This document shows, one piece after another, positions 22,342 through 31,019 of a DNA stretch of 31,925 bases. Below the pieces are notes generated by a model. The model did no database searches. It was not told the origin of the DNA and saw only the letters and a list, made by a program, of their open reading frames with translations. The stretch covers positions 1 to 31,925 of the forward strand of contig DAHR01000014.1 of the NCBI GenBank assembly GCA_002498525.1. The letters are read 5' to 3'. The position numbers were made by a program, and so were the translations under genes. This DNA comes from Euryarchaeota archaeon UBA58. GTDB lineage: Archaea; Thermoplasmatota; Poseidoniia; Poseidoniales; Thalassarchaeaceae. Each line of letters opens with the position of its first letter. The first letter of the stretch is position 1.

Positions 22342-24765
22342 TCAAGCGTCGCTGGCTTCATCATCGCCAGTCGAAGATTCTTCCTCGGTCTCGCCAGAAT
22401 CTTCGGGATCAACTTTCTCACCATCGTCGGCCTCTTCTCCATCGTAGTACCAATCAGGCTGCTCATGGCCGGGAATCTCCAATTCGACCATTCCGGCAAG
22501 GTCCTCAGTGCGCGTCACAGTGACGCCCAAGGCGGAGAAAGCGTAGACGTAGTCTCCCATGAAGATCGAGCGGCGGATGCTGGTCGAGAAGCCGTACCAC
22601 CAGTTATTCGAGTGACCCTCATCGTTGTAGAAGGCAGAATGGTTGACATCACCGTGCATCGAGAGGCTGAGATTCTCAGCGTCGACATTGATTAATTGCA
22701 GAGTCGAGACGTACTCGTAGCCGCCCCTTCCCGTCTCCTGATCGTAACTGTAGCGGTGTGTGGAAAGAGGTACTGCGAGAAGATTCTCGGGCGCCCAATA
22801 GGTGAATGCCTTGTGCTCGTATGTCGCTTCAGACCACGACCACGACCAGCCGCATTCACGGACTTCCTCGCAGTCACCATCAGCGTAGCCGGGGGTCAAT
22901 GAGAGTGTGTCTGCGAGCCGTGGGTTGGCCGGATCGCTGACGTCAAAGAGCGATATCTGAGTCACCGACCAATCGAGGCCGAGCCCATCGGGACCAGGTC
23001 CGATGCCGATGGTGAGAAGCGTGTTCTCATTCACCGGATGGATGTAGGTCGAGACTCCTGGAATCTCCAACTCGCCCAGAATCGTCGGATTGGTTGGGTC
23101 GGAGAGGTCGAGAACCCAAAGAGGATCCATGTTCCTGAAGGTCACGAGATAGCCGCGCTCGCCCATGAACCGAACACTCCAGATGCGCTCGCCTGGAGCG
23201 ATGCCGCCGATGTGACCGATTTCGTCCAAAGTATCGACGCCATCGAATTCCAGAATCGTCACGTCGTTGGTTGGTCCAGTGAAGACTGGTTCACCAGTAT
23301 CAGGGTCAACCTCCTCAGCCATCCACCAGCGACCCCACATGTCGGAGGTTGAAGCGATTCGAATCGCTCCGTCATATTCGGACATCGAGAACTGGTCTTG
23401 GACCGTTCCACTGACCCGCCCTGAGCCCATGTAGGTCGTAGTCGTGCTTGAGGAGATGTCGAAAGCGTGGATGTTGGTTGCGTCCTCCCAGCCGCTGTTG
23501 CGCCAGAACCACCACCAATCGTTTGCTGGCTCGGCTAGCAGAAGGACGTTCTGGGAGGCATAGACATTGGCCCACGAAGAAGCGATGTGGTCGAGTTCGA
23601 TCTCGACATCCTCACCCAAGAGCTCGAAGGTCATGATCGAGGTGAAGCCGCGGGCGACGCTGTCGGTGCTGGCGGCGAATTCCGAGCAGTCTTCTGAAGT
23701 AGTGGGGTGGGTGACGAGTCCGGCTTGGGTCATCTCGTAGATGTGAGGGGCGAAATCGTCGAGGGTGAGAGCCTCGATAATCTCGGTGTTGGCCCGAATG
23801 GTCTCGCCGAGGTGGACTTGCCACGCTGCCTTGCGATTGTCCTCATCCTCGATCTCCCAGTAATCGCTCGGTAGCGAGACCCAGAAGCGCAATCCATCGA
23901 AATTAGCGTAATTGTGGGTTACCGAACGGACTGTTCCGTCAACCATCCTTGCGGTGTGGTAATTGCCCTCGATGTATATCTCGCGCTCGACGGAAGGGTC
24001 GGAGCGGTCTGTGATGTCCACGACTGTGTACTTGACGAGATTCTGAACACGATAATAGGTGTAGACATAATCATCTTCGCCCCAAGTGACCTCCTCGATG
24101 AGCAACTCGCGCATCGGGTGGTCCTCGGGCAGATTCCAAGCGTAGATCATTGAAGCGATGACCAATCTGTCTCCATCCATCATCATCTGCATCGGCATGC
24201 CTTCAATCGTCATTTCTGAGGTCAATTCGACCTCGCCGAACTCTGGAACACCCATGATCACGAGGCTGTTGCCATTGAGCATGTAGATGTGATATCCATC
24301 GGTCTTCAGGAAGTCAGCCTCGTCGACGCCCGCTTCCTGATTATTGGTCTCCGAGAATTCTCCATCGCGGCTGGCGCCCGATGCGGGCGAGCTGGCGCCG
24401 GATTCGGCGCCATTTGAATCCATTGAGACTGCATCATCCACGGCCATCTCAGGTCCGCCCCACATCCACCAACCGCCGACCCAGTGGTAGTAGGATTCCT
24501 GGTCGAGTCGAACCAGCATCTCGTTGTATAGAGCATTCTGCAGATCGAGCAGAAGTGTGTCGCAGTCATCGTATTCAGAAAGTGTCGATTGACCGCGGGT
24601 CCGCTCGGGAAGAGCGAGTTGTGGGTAATCTCCTTGAATGAAATCATAGGTTCTGTCGAATTCATCCTGGATGTCATCGACGATGCTGATGCAGCCAGAG
24701 AAAAGCATCATGCCGAGGACCATCAGAGTCGCGCTTTGGGTTCGTTGCATGTGTTTGGCGAACAT
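22342..24765 (-). CDS. Secreted beta-propeller lipoprotein (Beta_propel family)
   Basis: Exported protein of unknown function. From the ATG at 24765 there is a short signal peptide with a lipobox-like end, LMVLGMMLFSGC, Cys at about residue 25, suggesting a lipid-anchored surface protein. The family signature FSETNNQEAGVDEADFLKTD, then GYHIYMLNGNSLVIMGV, marks the start of the propeller. Blades follow with the typical VVDITDRSDPSVEREIYIEG, WVLDLSDPTNPTILGEL and ISLFDVSDPANPRLADTL segments. It ends in a 40-residue acidic tail. The frame runs up to 24855, but the start there would overlap the small ORF upstream and lacks a signal peptide; the ATG at 24750 is a second option. About 808 residues. 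Confidence 0.85.
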   Translation of the reverse strand: MFAKHMQRTQSATLMVLGMMLFSGCISIVDDIQDEFDRTYDFIQGDYPQLALPERTRGQSTLSEYDDCDTLLLDLQNALYNEMLVRLDQESYYHWVGGWWMWGGPEMAVDDAVSMDSNGAESGASSPASGASRDGEFSETNNQEAGVDEADFLKTDGYHIYMLNGNSLVIMGVPEFGEVELTSEMTIEGMPMQMMMDGDRLVIASMIYAWNLPEDHPMRELLIEEVTWGEDDYVYTYYRVQNLVKYTVVDITDRSDPSVEREIYIEGNYHTARMVDGTVRSVTHNYANFDGLRFWVSLPSDYWEIEDEDNRKAAWQVHLGETIRANTEIIEALTLDDFAPHIYEMTQAGLVTHPTTSEDCSEFAASTDSVARGFTSIMTFELLGEDVEIELDHIASSWANVYASQNVLLLAEPANDWWWFWRNSGWEDATNIHAFDISSSTTTTYMGSGRVSGTVQDQFSMSEYDGAIRIASTSDMWGRWWMAEEVDPDTGEPVFTGPTNDVTILEFDGVDTLDEIGHIGGIAPGERIWSVRFMGERGYLVTFRNMDPLWVLDLSDPTNPTILGELEIPGVSTYIHPVNENTLLTIGIGPGPDGLGLDWSVTQISLFDVSDPANPRLADTLSLTPGYADGDCEEVRECGWSWSWSEATYEHKAFTYWAPENLLAVPLSTHRYSYDQETGRGGYEYVSTLQLINVDAENLSLSMHGDVNHSAFYNDEGHSNNWWYGFSTSIRRSIFMGDYVYAFSALGVTVTRTEDLAGMVELEIPGHEQPDWYYDGEEADDGEKVDPEDSGETEEESSTGDDEASDA

Positions 24766-24815
24766 CGTGCCTGATATCAAGCGGTTGGTAATTCGATTTG
24801 ACAATTCAGCACGTA

Positions 24816-25016
24816 TCACGCGTGTGAGGGTGCGGGCAGCGAAGTAGGATTCCAATCATTCAGCCAAGGGGTTGGGGCGGGATCATCTGTGTCATCCTCC
24901 ATCGTATCCTCGGCTTTCGTTTGCTGGGTTACACTCACCTCCAAGACGGAGGCGAGGCCGCCTGCCCCGACCATGAAGATCAGGGCGGCGAAGTGCATGT
25001 CCTCGTTCCGGTCCAT
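24816..25016 (-). CDS. Possible small membrane protein
   Basis: Unrecognised 66-residue frame starting with ATG at 25016: a short polar N-terminus, one hydrophobic segment (HFAALIFMVGAGGLASVLEV), then an acidic, Pro/Trp-containing tail. It ends 50 bp before the beta-propeller ATG on the same strand. The membrane helix plus acidic tail resembles small archaeal membrane proteins, but nothing else proves that it is translated: no Shine-Dalgarno sequence and no known family. Confidence 0.4.
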   Translation of the reverse strand: MDRNEDMHFAALIFMVGAGGLASVLEVSVTQQTKAEDTMEDDTDDPAPTPWLNDWNPTSLPAPSHA

Positions 25017-25136
25017 CAATCTGGATTCATCGTTATTCGGGACTTAAGCGACATCCATTCTTGCTTCACCAGTGCATCAGACCGCTTCGTGGGCCTGCGA
25101 GCCTGTGACTGTTCTGGTTAGAGTCTGGCAGCTGGA

Positions 25137-25799
25137 TTAACCTCTCAACAGGGGTACGAAGCGGACCTCGCAATGGTCGATCCTCAACAGTTTCGAGCCC
25201 TCTTTACGGCATTCGATCAAGCGTTGACGGAATCTTCCGCCGAGCGGTGCAACGATGATGCCAGCCTCGCTAAGTTGGTTGACCCATGAGCGGGGAAGCC
25301 GCCGCGATCGGGCTGCGGAGATGATCGCATCGAAGGGCGCCTTTTCCGGTATTCCTCGGCGTCCATCACCATTGACCATCGAAGCCGGTGAAAGACCTTG
25401 TTCAGAGAGGATTTCAAGAGCCTTCTGCCTGAGTTGTGGAATCAACTCCATCGAATGCACTTCGAAGCCCATATGGACGAGAACAGCCGTCTGGTAACCG
25501 CTTCCAGCGCCAATCTCGAGGATTCTCGAACCGACCGGGAGATCGGCCAGCAGACTGCTCATGAGAGCGACGATGTAAGGCTGGCTGATGGTTTGATTGA
25601 AGCCGATGTCGAGGGCTTTGTCAGCGTAGGCCTGTGCAGGATCGTCGGGATTCACGAAGAGGTGTCTGGGAATCTCTGACATCGCTGAGATGACTCTCTC
25701 GTTGGTTATTCCGCGTGCCTCGATCTGCTTCGACAGCATGGCTCCGCGTGCCTTCTCAAGCGCGGAATGCGCCACCTCGTGCGGAATGTCTGACCCCAC
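25137..25799 (-). CDS. pcm: Protein-L-isoaspartate O-methyltransferase
   Basis: Repairs isoaspartyl residues in aged proteins by methylation with S-adenosylmethionine; cytosolic. 220 residues. Family marks: ARGAMLSKQIEARGITNERV, AMSEIPRHLFVNP, NQTISQPYIVALMSSLL, the SAM-binding motif I ILEIGAGSGYQTAVL, and APFDAIISAA, then GIIVAPLGGR. The GTG start at 25799 keeps the usual (E)KAR-M-QIEARGI lead-in; an internal ATG at 25739 is possible but would cut it. A membrane-anchored regulator lies upstream on the same strand, 87 bp away. Confidence 0.95.
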   Translation of the reverse strand: MGSDIPHEVAHSALEKARGAMLSKQIEARGITNERVISAMSEIPRHLFVNPDDPAQAYADKALDIGFNQTISQPYIVALMSSLLADLPVGSRILEIGAGSGYQTAVLVHMGFEVHSMELIPQLRQKALEILSEQGLSPASMVNGDGRRGIPEKAPFDAIISAARSRRLPRSWVNQLSEAGIIVAPLGGRFRQRLIECRKEGSKLLRIDHCEVRFVPLLRG

Positions 25800-25886
25800 T
25801 GGGAGCGTATTGAGAGTTGGGTGTTTTCAGAATGCCGGTGGCCAAGATCATGACTTGATCTCGTCTGGTTTTCTTGCGATGTGGTT

Positions 25887-26780
25887 TCAGGCTGCGGCTT
25901 CTGTCCTAGCGACTTGCCGCGATGTCAACAATACGTCGATACCGATGTCCGAGAGCCGCCAGTTGGGGCGTCGAGCATCGCTGGCGGCCTCGACGAGTTC
26001 GGCACTGCGAAGCTCAGCGAGGTGATGGCTGAGCAGTTGCCGAGAGATCTCCAACTTGACTTTGATCTCCTTGCCGGGAAGGCCGAGGTGGCCCGATTCG
26101 GCAAGGACTTCAAGGATGGCGAGGCGGGTTCCGGCAATCGGATTGCGGATTCGAGTCAATTCCTCCTTCGACAGACTCGCGACCGCATAGCGGCGCAACT
26201 TGCCATCGCGCCAGGAGATGATCTGTCCTTGATTCTCCAGAGTGTGCAGGTGGTAGGCGCTGACGCCGTTGGCCAACCCGAGGCCATCGCGAAGGGCGGA
26301 GAAGTGGATTCCCGCGTTCGCCTCAAGATAACCTAACATTCGACCGCGAGTCATCATGTCGTCGCGATTCGATTTCATTCTCGCCAGCATCGGCGCTGCG
26401 AGGGCGATGAGCACAGTGACTCGCATCGCTTCGAAGATGATCGAGCCGGCGGCCAGAGAGCCCAATGCACCGGCACCGCCGGCCAGCAGACCTCGACTCA
26501 AAGCGAGTCCATCGGAGGCAGAGTCTGCATCGTTATCAGAATTCTCAGCGCTCCGTAATTCGGGCGGTGCGTCGCCAGACTCTTCGCCCGAATCCGCATC
26601 ACCAGAACTGCCATCATCGCCATCCTCAGCAGCCTGTTGTTGGGCTGTTTCATCAAACGACAATCCGTCTGGTTCGGGATCCGTCGCCGGCGTCGTCTCG
26701 GTATTCAGCATCACGCTGCCAGCGATCAGGGCGAGCACCGCGAGAAGGGTGTAAGCACGCACGGCAGAGACGCCATCCAT
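25887..26780 (-). CDS. Membrane-anchored transcription regulator with two winged-helix domains
   Basis: From the ATG at 26780 (297 residues): a signal-anchor helix (AYTLLAVLALIAGSVML), a roughly 65-residue acidic Ser/Asp/Glu-rich loop, a second hydrophobic region (LLAGGAGALGSLAAGSIIFE to VLIALAAPMLA), a short basic stretch, then two winged helices: RGRMLGYLEANAGIHFSALR with NGVSAYHLHTLENQGQIISW, and TRLAILEVLAESGHLGLPGK with SRQLLSHHLAELRSAELVE. This puts the loop outside and the DNA-binding part in the cytoplasm: a one-component sensor in which an external or membrane signal may reach DNA directly. The open frame goes on to a GTG at 26861, but that part is unlike a signal sequence. Divergent from the M29-like gene (102 bp), its likely target or self-regulated control region. 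Confidence 0.8.
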   Translation of the reverse strand: MDGVSAVRAYTLLAVLALIAGSVMLNTETTPATDPEPDGLSFDETAQQQAAEDGDDGSSGDADSGEESGDAPPELRSAENSDNDADSASDGLALSRGLLAGGAGALGSLAAGSIIFEAMRVTVLIALAAPMLARMKSNRDDMMTRGRMLGYLEANAGIHFSALRDGLGLANGVSAYHLHTLENQGQIISWRDGKLRRYAVASLSKEELTRIRNPIAGTRLAILEVLAESGHLGLPGKEIKVKLEISRQLLSHHLAELRSAELVEAASDARRPNWRLSDIGIDVLLTSRQVARTEAAA

Positions 26781-26882
26781 GGACTGGGGTGGGTGGGGAT
26801 GCCTAAGAGGCGCTTGGTAAGATGATTTGACGTTCCGAAGCCTTTCTTCAATAAGGGGCACCTGCCTCAGACGGGCGTTGCG

Positions 26883-27914
26883 ATGAGCGAAGAGGACGAA
26901 GGCGAGATGAGCGAGGCCGAAGAGTTGGCCGAAGCCATGCTCACCGCGGCGCGTTCAGTCGTCCGAACCTGCATGCAAGTCCGCTCGAACGAGTCTGTTC
27001 TCATCGTCACCGACCCAGTCACCGCCGACGTCGGACGTTCACTCTACGAGGCGGCTGCACGGGTGACTGATCGGATTCTCTTGATGATGATGCCTCCCGG
27101 CCACAGAGAGGGGAAGGAGCCCCCGAATCCTGTGGCCGACCTGATGCGCCGACAGGATGTGGTGCTGATTGCTACGAAGCATTCGCTGACTCACACTCAA
27201 GCGCGCAGCAATGCTTCCCGCGAGGGTGTGCGGATAGCTTCGATGCCGGGAATCAATTCGAAATCCTTCGCCGAGGGAGGGATGACAGCCGATTACAACG
27301 CGTTGCAGAAGGAGATTGCCGGTTTGGCCTCGCTGCTGCGACGGCGCAGAGAGATTCACATCAGCAGTGAAGCCGGCACTGACCTCAAATTCACCACGGG
27401 TGGACGCTGGATTCTGGAGGATAATGGAATCTGCAATCGACCGGGGGCGATAACCAATCTGCCCGCTGGAAAGGTCTTCGTTCTGCCCAAGGAAGGGAGT
27501 GCGCACGGGCGGGTCATCATCGATGGCTCGTGGGATGGTGAGATTCTTGATGAGCCGATTTCGATTCTGATCGAGGATGGATTGGTCACCGATGTTACAG
27601 GTGGCGATGCGGCTGAACAGATCAACAAGCGTTTCGAGGCGGCGAAGGCTGGTCTACGGCCTTCGAAAGCGGCACTCGTCCATACCTTCGCCGAGTTCGG
27701 ATTCGGAATGAATCCGCGTGCGAAACTCGTCGGCAGCCCACTCGAAGACCTCGTCTATCGTGGTGGGGCTTACTTCGGATTCGGCAATAACATGGCCCTC
27801 GGTGGGACTACTGCAGTGCCACTGAACATGCGAGGAGTGGCACGAAAAACGACTATTCAATTAGAGGATGTCGACCTTGTTCTCAAAGGCAAAGTGACCG
27901 CCAAGGTGAGATGA
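26883..27914 (+). CDS. M29 aminopeptidase-like protein (AmpS/NicX fold), metal ligands partly lost
   Basis: 343 residues resembling the thermophilic M29 aminopeptidase fold: TNLPAGKVFVLPKEGSAHGR (includes the first family Glu), AEFGFGMNPRAKLVG (second Glu), and the C-terminal GGAYFGFGNNMALGGTTAVP. In active M29 enzymes this last block reads about AHIALG and ends in HxD; here it is AYFGFG (His to Tyr297) and LNMRG, so both histidines and the Asp seem absent. It may be an enzyme with a different chemistry or a non-catalytic relative; NicX-type dioxygenases share the fold but keep their ligands. ATG start. Its stop codon is followed directly by the thiamine pyrophosphokinase ATG, so they form an operon. 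Confidence 0.7.
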   Translation: MSEEDEGEMSEAEELAEAMLTAARSVVRTCMQVRSNESVLIVTDPVTADVGRSLYEAAARVTDRILLMMMPPGHREGKEPPNPVADLMRRQDVVLIATKHSLTHTQARSNASREGVRIASMPGINSKSFAEGGMTADYNALQKEIAGLASLLRRRREIHISSEAGTDLKFTTGGRWILEDNGICNRPGAITNLPAGKVFVLPKEGSAHGRVIIDGSWDGEILDEPISILIEDGLVTDVTGGDAAEQINKRFEAAKAGLRPSKAALVHTFAEFGFGMNPRAKLVGSPLEDLVYRGGAYFGFGNNMALGGTTAVPLNMRGVARKTTIQLEDVDLVLKGKVTAKVR

Positions 27915-28520
27915 ATGCGGGCGGTTCTCTGGTGCAATGCGGAATTGTCAGCGACGGCTCTGGTCGATTCCTTGCTCGATGACGCTGAACTCTTCGGAGT
28001 CGATGGCGGAGCGCTGAGGGCTGAGGCGGCTGGTTACCCAATCAGCGGCGTCCTCGGCGACCTCGATTCGGTGGATGCGGCTGATTGGCAGGGTCTCTCG
28101 ACCCTGCTGCCTGATGATGCGGCCAGTGACCTCGCGAAAGCCCTCAGCCATCTGCAGACGCAGGGCTACAGCGAGGTCGACGTGGTCGGAATCGACGGCG
28201 GTTGCCCCGACCACATCCTCGGAATCTGGGCAGCCTTGACCGAGGTTCGTGGGGGCCTTGGAATCCGCCTGCACCACGCAGGCGGCATCACCTTCAGAGT
28301 GCATCCGCTCGACGATGCATTCGAGTTCATCATCCCCAAAGGCAAGGAATTCTCGGTCTTCGCCCTGACCGAGTGCGACGCTGTCAACATCTCAGGCGCG
28401 AAGTGGAATCTCGCTGCCGAGCCTTTGTCATTCTCGACCAGAGGTCTGCACAATCAATCGCTGGGCAAGCCCATCAGCATCTCAACCGATGGAGTACTCG
28501 CCGTCATCGTCCACGATTGA
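27915..28520 (+). CDS. Thiamine pyrophosphokinase
   Basis: Transfers pyrophosphate from ATP to thiamine to give thiamine diphosphate. 201 residues. Motifs: LFGVDGGALRAEAAGYPISG, VLGDLDSVDAADW (conserved metal-binding Asp pair), DLAKALSHL, the GGxxDH segment VVGIDGGCPDHILGIWAAL, and the C-terminal TRGLHNQSLGKPISIST. The ATG abuts the TGA of the upstream gene. Thiamine auxotrophs that salvage the vitamin use this enzyme; many archaea instead phosphorylate thiamine monophosphate with ThiL. The archaeal 6-hydroxymethylpterin pyrophosphokinase (MptE) is a distant relative and an alternative, less likely because of the GGCPDH block. Confidence 0.8.
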   Translation: MRAVLWCNAELSATALVDSLLDDAELFGVDGGALRAEAAGYPISGVLGDLDSVDAADWQGLSTLLPDDAASDLAKALSHLQTQGYSEVDVVGIDGGCPDHILGIWAALTEVRGGLGIRLHHAGGITFRVHPLDDAFEFIIPKGKEFSVFALTECDAVNISGAKWNLAAEPLSFSTRGLHNQSLGKPISISTDGVLAVIVHD

Positions 28521-28576
28521 GAGCAAGCGCCGCCAGATGCGTCAGAAGAGAAGACCAAGCGAAACGATCGGCAGAA

Positions 28577-29629
28577 TCAGTCGTCGGATCTGCGTTTCGG
28601 ATTCAACGACAGCAACATCGCGATCGGCCGTGTCCGCGGATCGCTCTCCAACACCAATTTCATGATGACAGCAAGCGGAACCCCCAGAATCATCCCCATT
28701 ATGCCCCAGGCCCAGCCCCAGAAGGCGACTAGAATCAACAGAACGATAGGCGACATGTCGAGCCTCTGACCGGCCAACTGCGGCTCGATGAACTGCCCCC
28801 AGACCAATTGATTCCCGAACAGAACAGCCGTGATCAGAACAGCGGTCATCGGATCCTTGAGGATGAACGAGAGAATCACCGGTGGAATGAACGAGAGCGG
28901 CGCGCCAACGTAAGGAACGAAATCGAGCAGGAAGGTGATCGAGGCCCACAAGAACCAGCCGGGAATCCCCATCCATTTGAGCAGCAGAGCGACGAGAATC
29001 GCCTGTCCGAGAGCAACCGATGCCTTGGTGCTGACATAGGTGTTGATGGCAGCACCAGCATTCTCCGAAATCGAAGAGAATCGATCCAACTCATCAGGGA
29101 AAGCAGCCCTCAAACGGCGAGGCAGAGTCTCCGCCTCGACGATGATGAAGAGCAGGAAGATGAACACCGTCACAGCGCTACCGGTGAAGCCAGCCAGCGA
29201 GCCGACGAAGCCGGTGGCGATGTCGTTGATGCGCTCGACTGTGATCAGATTGGTCAGAGCGCTGGTATCGAAACTATAACCGTAGAATGACAATTCTTCA
29301 AGCCAGACAATCTTCTCCGACATCTTAGCCGACAACGAATCGGCTTGATCGCTGAATTCGGTCAAGCTTGCATAGAGAATCTGAGCACCGACCAGAATCA
29401 CGGCGATGACGCCGGCCATGAGTATCCCATAAGCCAGAATCGCGTGGCCGTAACGCTCCTCCAACCATTGAGCAGGAGGGCGAATCAGGAAGAAGAGGAG
29501 GGTGGCGACGACGAGGGGCTGGAGGATGACTTTGAGGTGGATGACAGCTAGAATGCAGATGAAGAGAAGCACTGCAATATTCGTCAAAGTACTCAGTTCG
29601 GCATTACGAAAGGACCTGTTCACAGACAT
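28577..29629 (-). CDS. AI-2E family transporter (PF01594-type membrane protein)
   Basis: Multi-pass membrane protein of the AI-2E/TqsA superfamily; members export small molecules or act as Na+/H+ antiporters, and the name does not prove autoinducer transport. About 350 residues from the ATG at 29629. Seen: paired helices near the N-terminus (IAVLLFICILAVIHLKVI, PLVVATLLFFLIRPPAQWLE), a long soluble middle part, then the family core YVSTKASVALGQAILVALLL, DFVPYVGAPLSFIPPVIL and GQFIEPQLAGQRLDMSPIVL, GVPLAVIMKLVL. The ATG at 29629 has AGGGAG seven nt upstream. The longer frame to 29875 overlaps the glycosyltransferase and is a shadow. Convergent with the thiamine pyrophosphokinase gene (56 bp), 49 bp after GT4. 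Confidence 0.93.
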   Translation of the reverse strand: MSVNRSFRNAELSTLTNIAVLLFICILAVIHLKVILQPLVVATLLFFLIRPPAQWLEERYGHAILAYGILMAGVIAVILVGAQILYASLTEFSDQADSLSAKMSEKIVWLEELSFYGYSFDTSALTNLITVERINDIATGFVGSLAGFTGSAVTVFIFLLFIIVEAETLPRRLRAAFPDELDRFSSISENAGAAINTYVSTKASVALGQAILVALLLKWMGIPGWFLWASITFLLDFVPYVGAPLSFIPPVILSFILKDPMTAVLITAVLFGNQLVWGQFIEPQLAGQRLDMSPIVLLILVAFWGWAWGIMGMILGVPLAVIMKLVLESDPRTRPIAMLLSLNPKRRSDD

Positions 29630-29678
29630 GCTCTCCCTAACAACGGTGAGGGCAGGCCACATCAACTTCTCGCCGGAA

Positions 29679-30887
29679 TCAAGAGCGGGAGATACGCTCG
29701 TAGATGCTCGAAAAGGCCGCTGCGTTATGCGCATAAGTGAAATGTTCCAACACCCGTTCCCTCCCCCTTGCGCCCTTGGCGGACAGCGCCTCAGGGGAAG
29801 CGAGTTGGGCGAGGATTGCACTTGCCATCGAGTCGGTGTCACCCATCTGGAAGAGTGTTCCCACCGACTCGTCAACCATTTCTGTCAATGGGGCCATGTC
29901 GACTGTTGCGACCGGCGTTCCTGACGACATGGCCTCGAGTGGGATCAGACCTTGGCCTTCGTAATACGATGGATAGACGACGAGTGTGGCTTTGCGAAAT
30001 TGGCTTGCCAACTCGTCGAACGACATGCCGGAGTCTATCCGAACTGACCCGTCGATACCGAGTTTCTTGGCCTGTTTTTCGAGGCGATTACGCAGGTTGC
30101 CGCGCCCGACGATGAGTAATTCTGTGTTCGGCGCGCGGGCGTGAACATCGGCGAAGGCGCGCAGCAGAGAGCCGTAGCCTTTGCGCGCGGCGAGTCGCCC
30201 AACGGCGAGCAGTGTCTGAGTTTCGGCCGTGGATGAGTCAGATTCGCCAGTTGCTTCAGTGGGGTGGAACATCTCTGTGTCAACACCCCAGTGGATGACT
30301 TCGCAATCCCAATCGCTTGCAGGATAATATCGCGCCTCGAAGTCTGCTTTCGTTGCCTCAGAATTAGCCACGCAGACGTCCGAGCCACGCACCGCGGCTC
30401 GCTCGTATTTTGCATAGTGTCCGGCGGTCAGCAGAATCGCAATATCATTCGGATTGGCCCAGACCGCCGCTTCCTTGTGAGCAGCAGCCACCCGCAGTCC
30501 ATCGCGCTCGCCGAGCCATGAGCCATGTAGCGAAGATACGACGGGAGCAATTTCGGCTCGGACGGTGGTGAATTGTTTTGCAGACCAGGATATCATCGGA
30601 CAGTGAAGATGGACGATGTCGACGGGGTCGTTAGCGTGCAATCGCCGCAATTCAGCAAGGGCGTTCTTGCCGTAAGATCTTGTGAAAGCCATGGGGAAAT
30701 AGAGCCACGAAACCTCACGTACGGTCACTCCATTCTGCACCGGAGCCGCCGCCTCACCAGAGCGTGTGATGACGGAAACTCGATGGCCGAGCTTGACCAG
30801 AGCCGCTGAGAGATGGAATACAGTCGAGCCCATTCCGCCCCATCGGGGTGGATATTCAGCCGACAGCATGGCGATGTGCAGTCCCAT
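29679..30887 (-). CDS. Glycosyltransferase, GT4 family (GT-B fold)
   Basis: Retaining sugar transferase of unknown acceptor, likely for surface glycan or glycolipid. 402 residues. N-terminal Rossmann domain with HIAMLSAEYPPRWGGMGSTV (glycine-rich acceptor loop), the linker VNSEATKADF, the start of the C-terminal domain TLLAVGRLAARKGYGSLLRA, and the EX7E motif YEGQGLIPLEAMSSGTPVA with both Glu present. ATG start. Divergent from a GT2 gene, with AI-2E next in the same direction; the local set suggests an envelope sugar function. Confidence 0.94.
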   Translation of the reverse strand: MGLHIAMLSAEYPPRWGGMGSTVFHLSAALVKLGHRVSVITRSGEAAAPVQNGVTVREVSWLYFPMAFTRSYGKNALAELRRLHANDPVDIVHLHCPMISWSAKQFTTVRAEIAPVVSSLHGSWLGERDGLRVAAAHKEAAVWANPNDIAILLTAGHYAKYERAAVRGSDVCVANSEATKADFEARYYPASDWDCEVIHWGVDTEMFHPTEATGESDSSTAETQTLLAVGRLAARKGYGSLLRAFADVHARAPNTELLIVGRGNLRNRLEKQAKKLGIDGSVRIDSGMSFDELASQFRKATLVVYPSYYEGQGLIPLEAMSSGTPVATVDMAPLTEMVDESVGTLFQMGDTDSMASAILAQLASPEALSAKGARGRERVLEHFTYAHNAAAFSSIYERISRS

Positions 30888-31019
30888 CTCTATCGGCCAC
30901 CGCTCGTCGGTTGCTCATTTCAAACGAATGGACTCAGGTCGAGGATGATGCTGAATCATGCCGAGTCCGGACGCCAGCATAATTCATAGCGGTTGGTCAG
31001 GTCGCCGGACTCGATTCCA

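Noticed and set aside
22165..22695. 176-codon plus-strand frame bridging pyrC and the propeller gene
   Set aside because: Covers the end of pyrC in another frame and the antisense of the propeller gene; both real genes explain the DNA.
29630..29875. N-terminal extension of the AI-2E gene to 29875
   Set aside because: It overlaps the glycosyltransferase gene, its translation is unlike the family, and the ATG at 29629 has a good ribosome-binding site.
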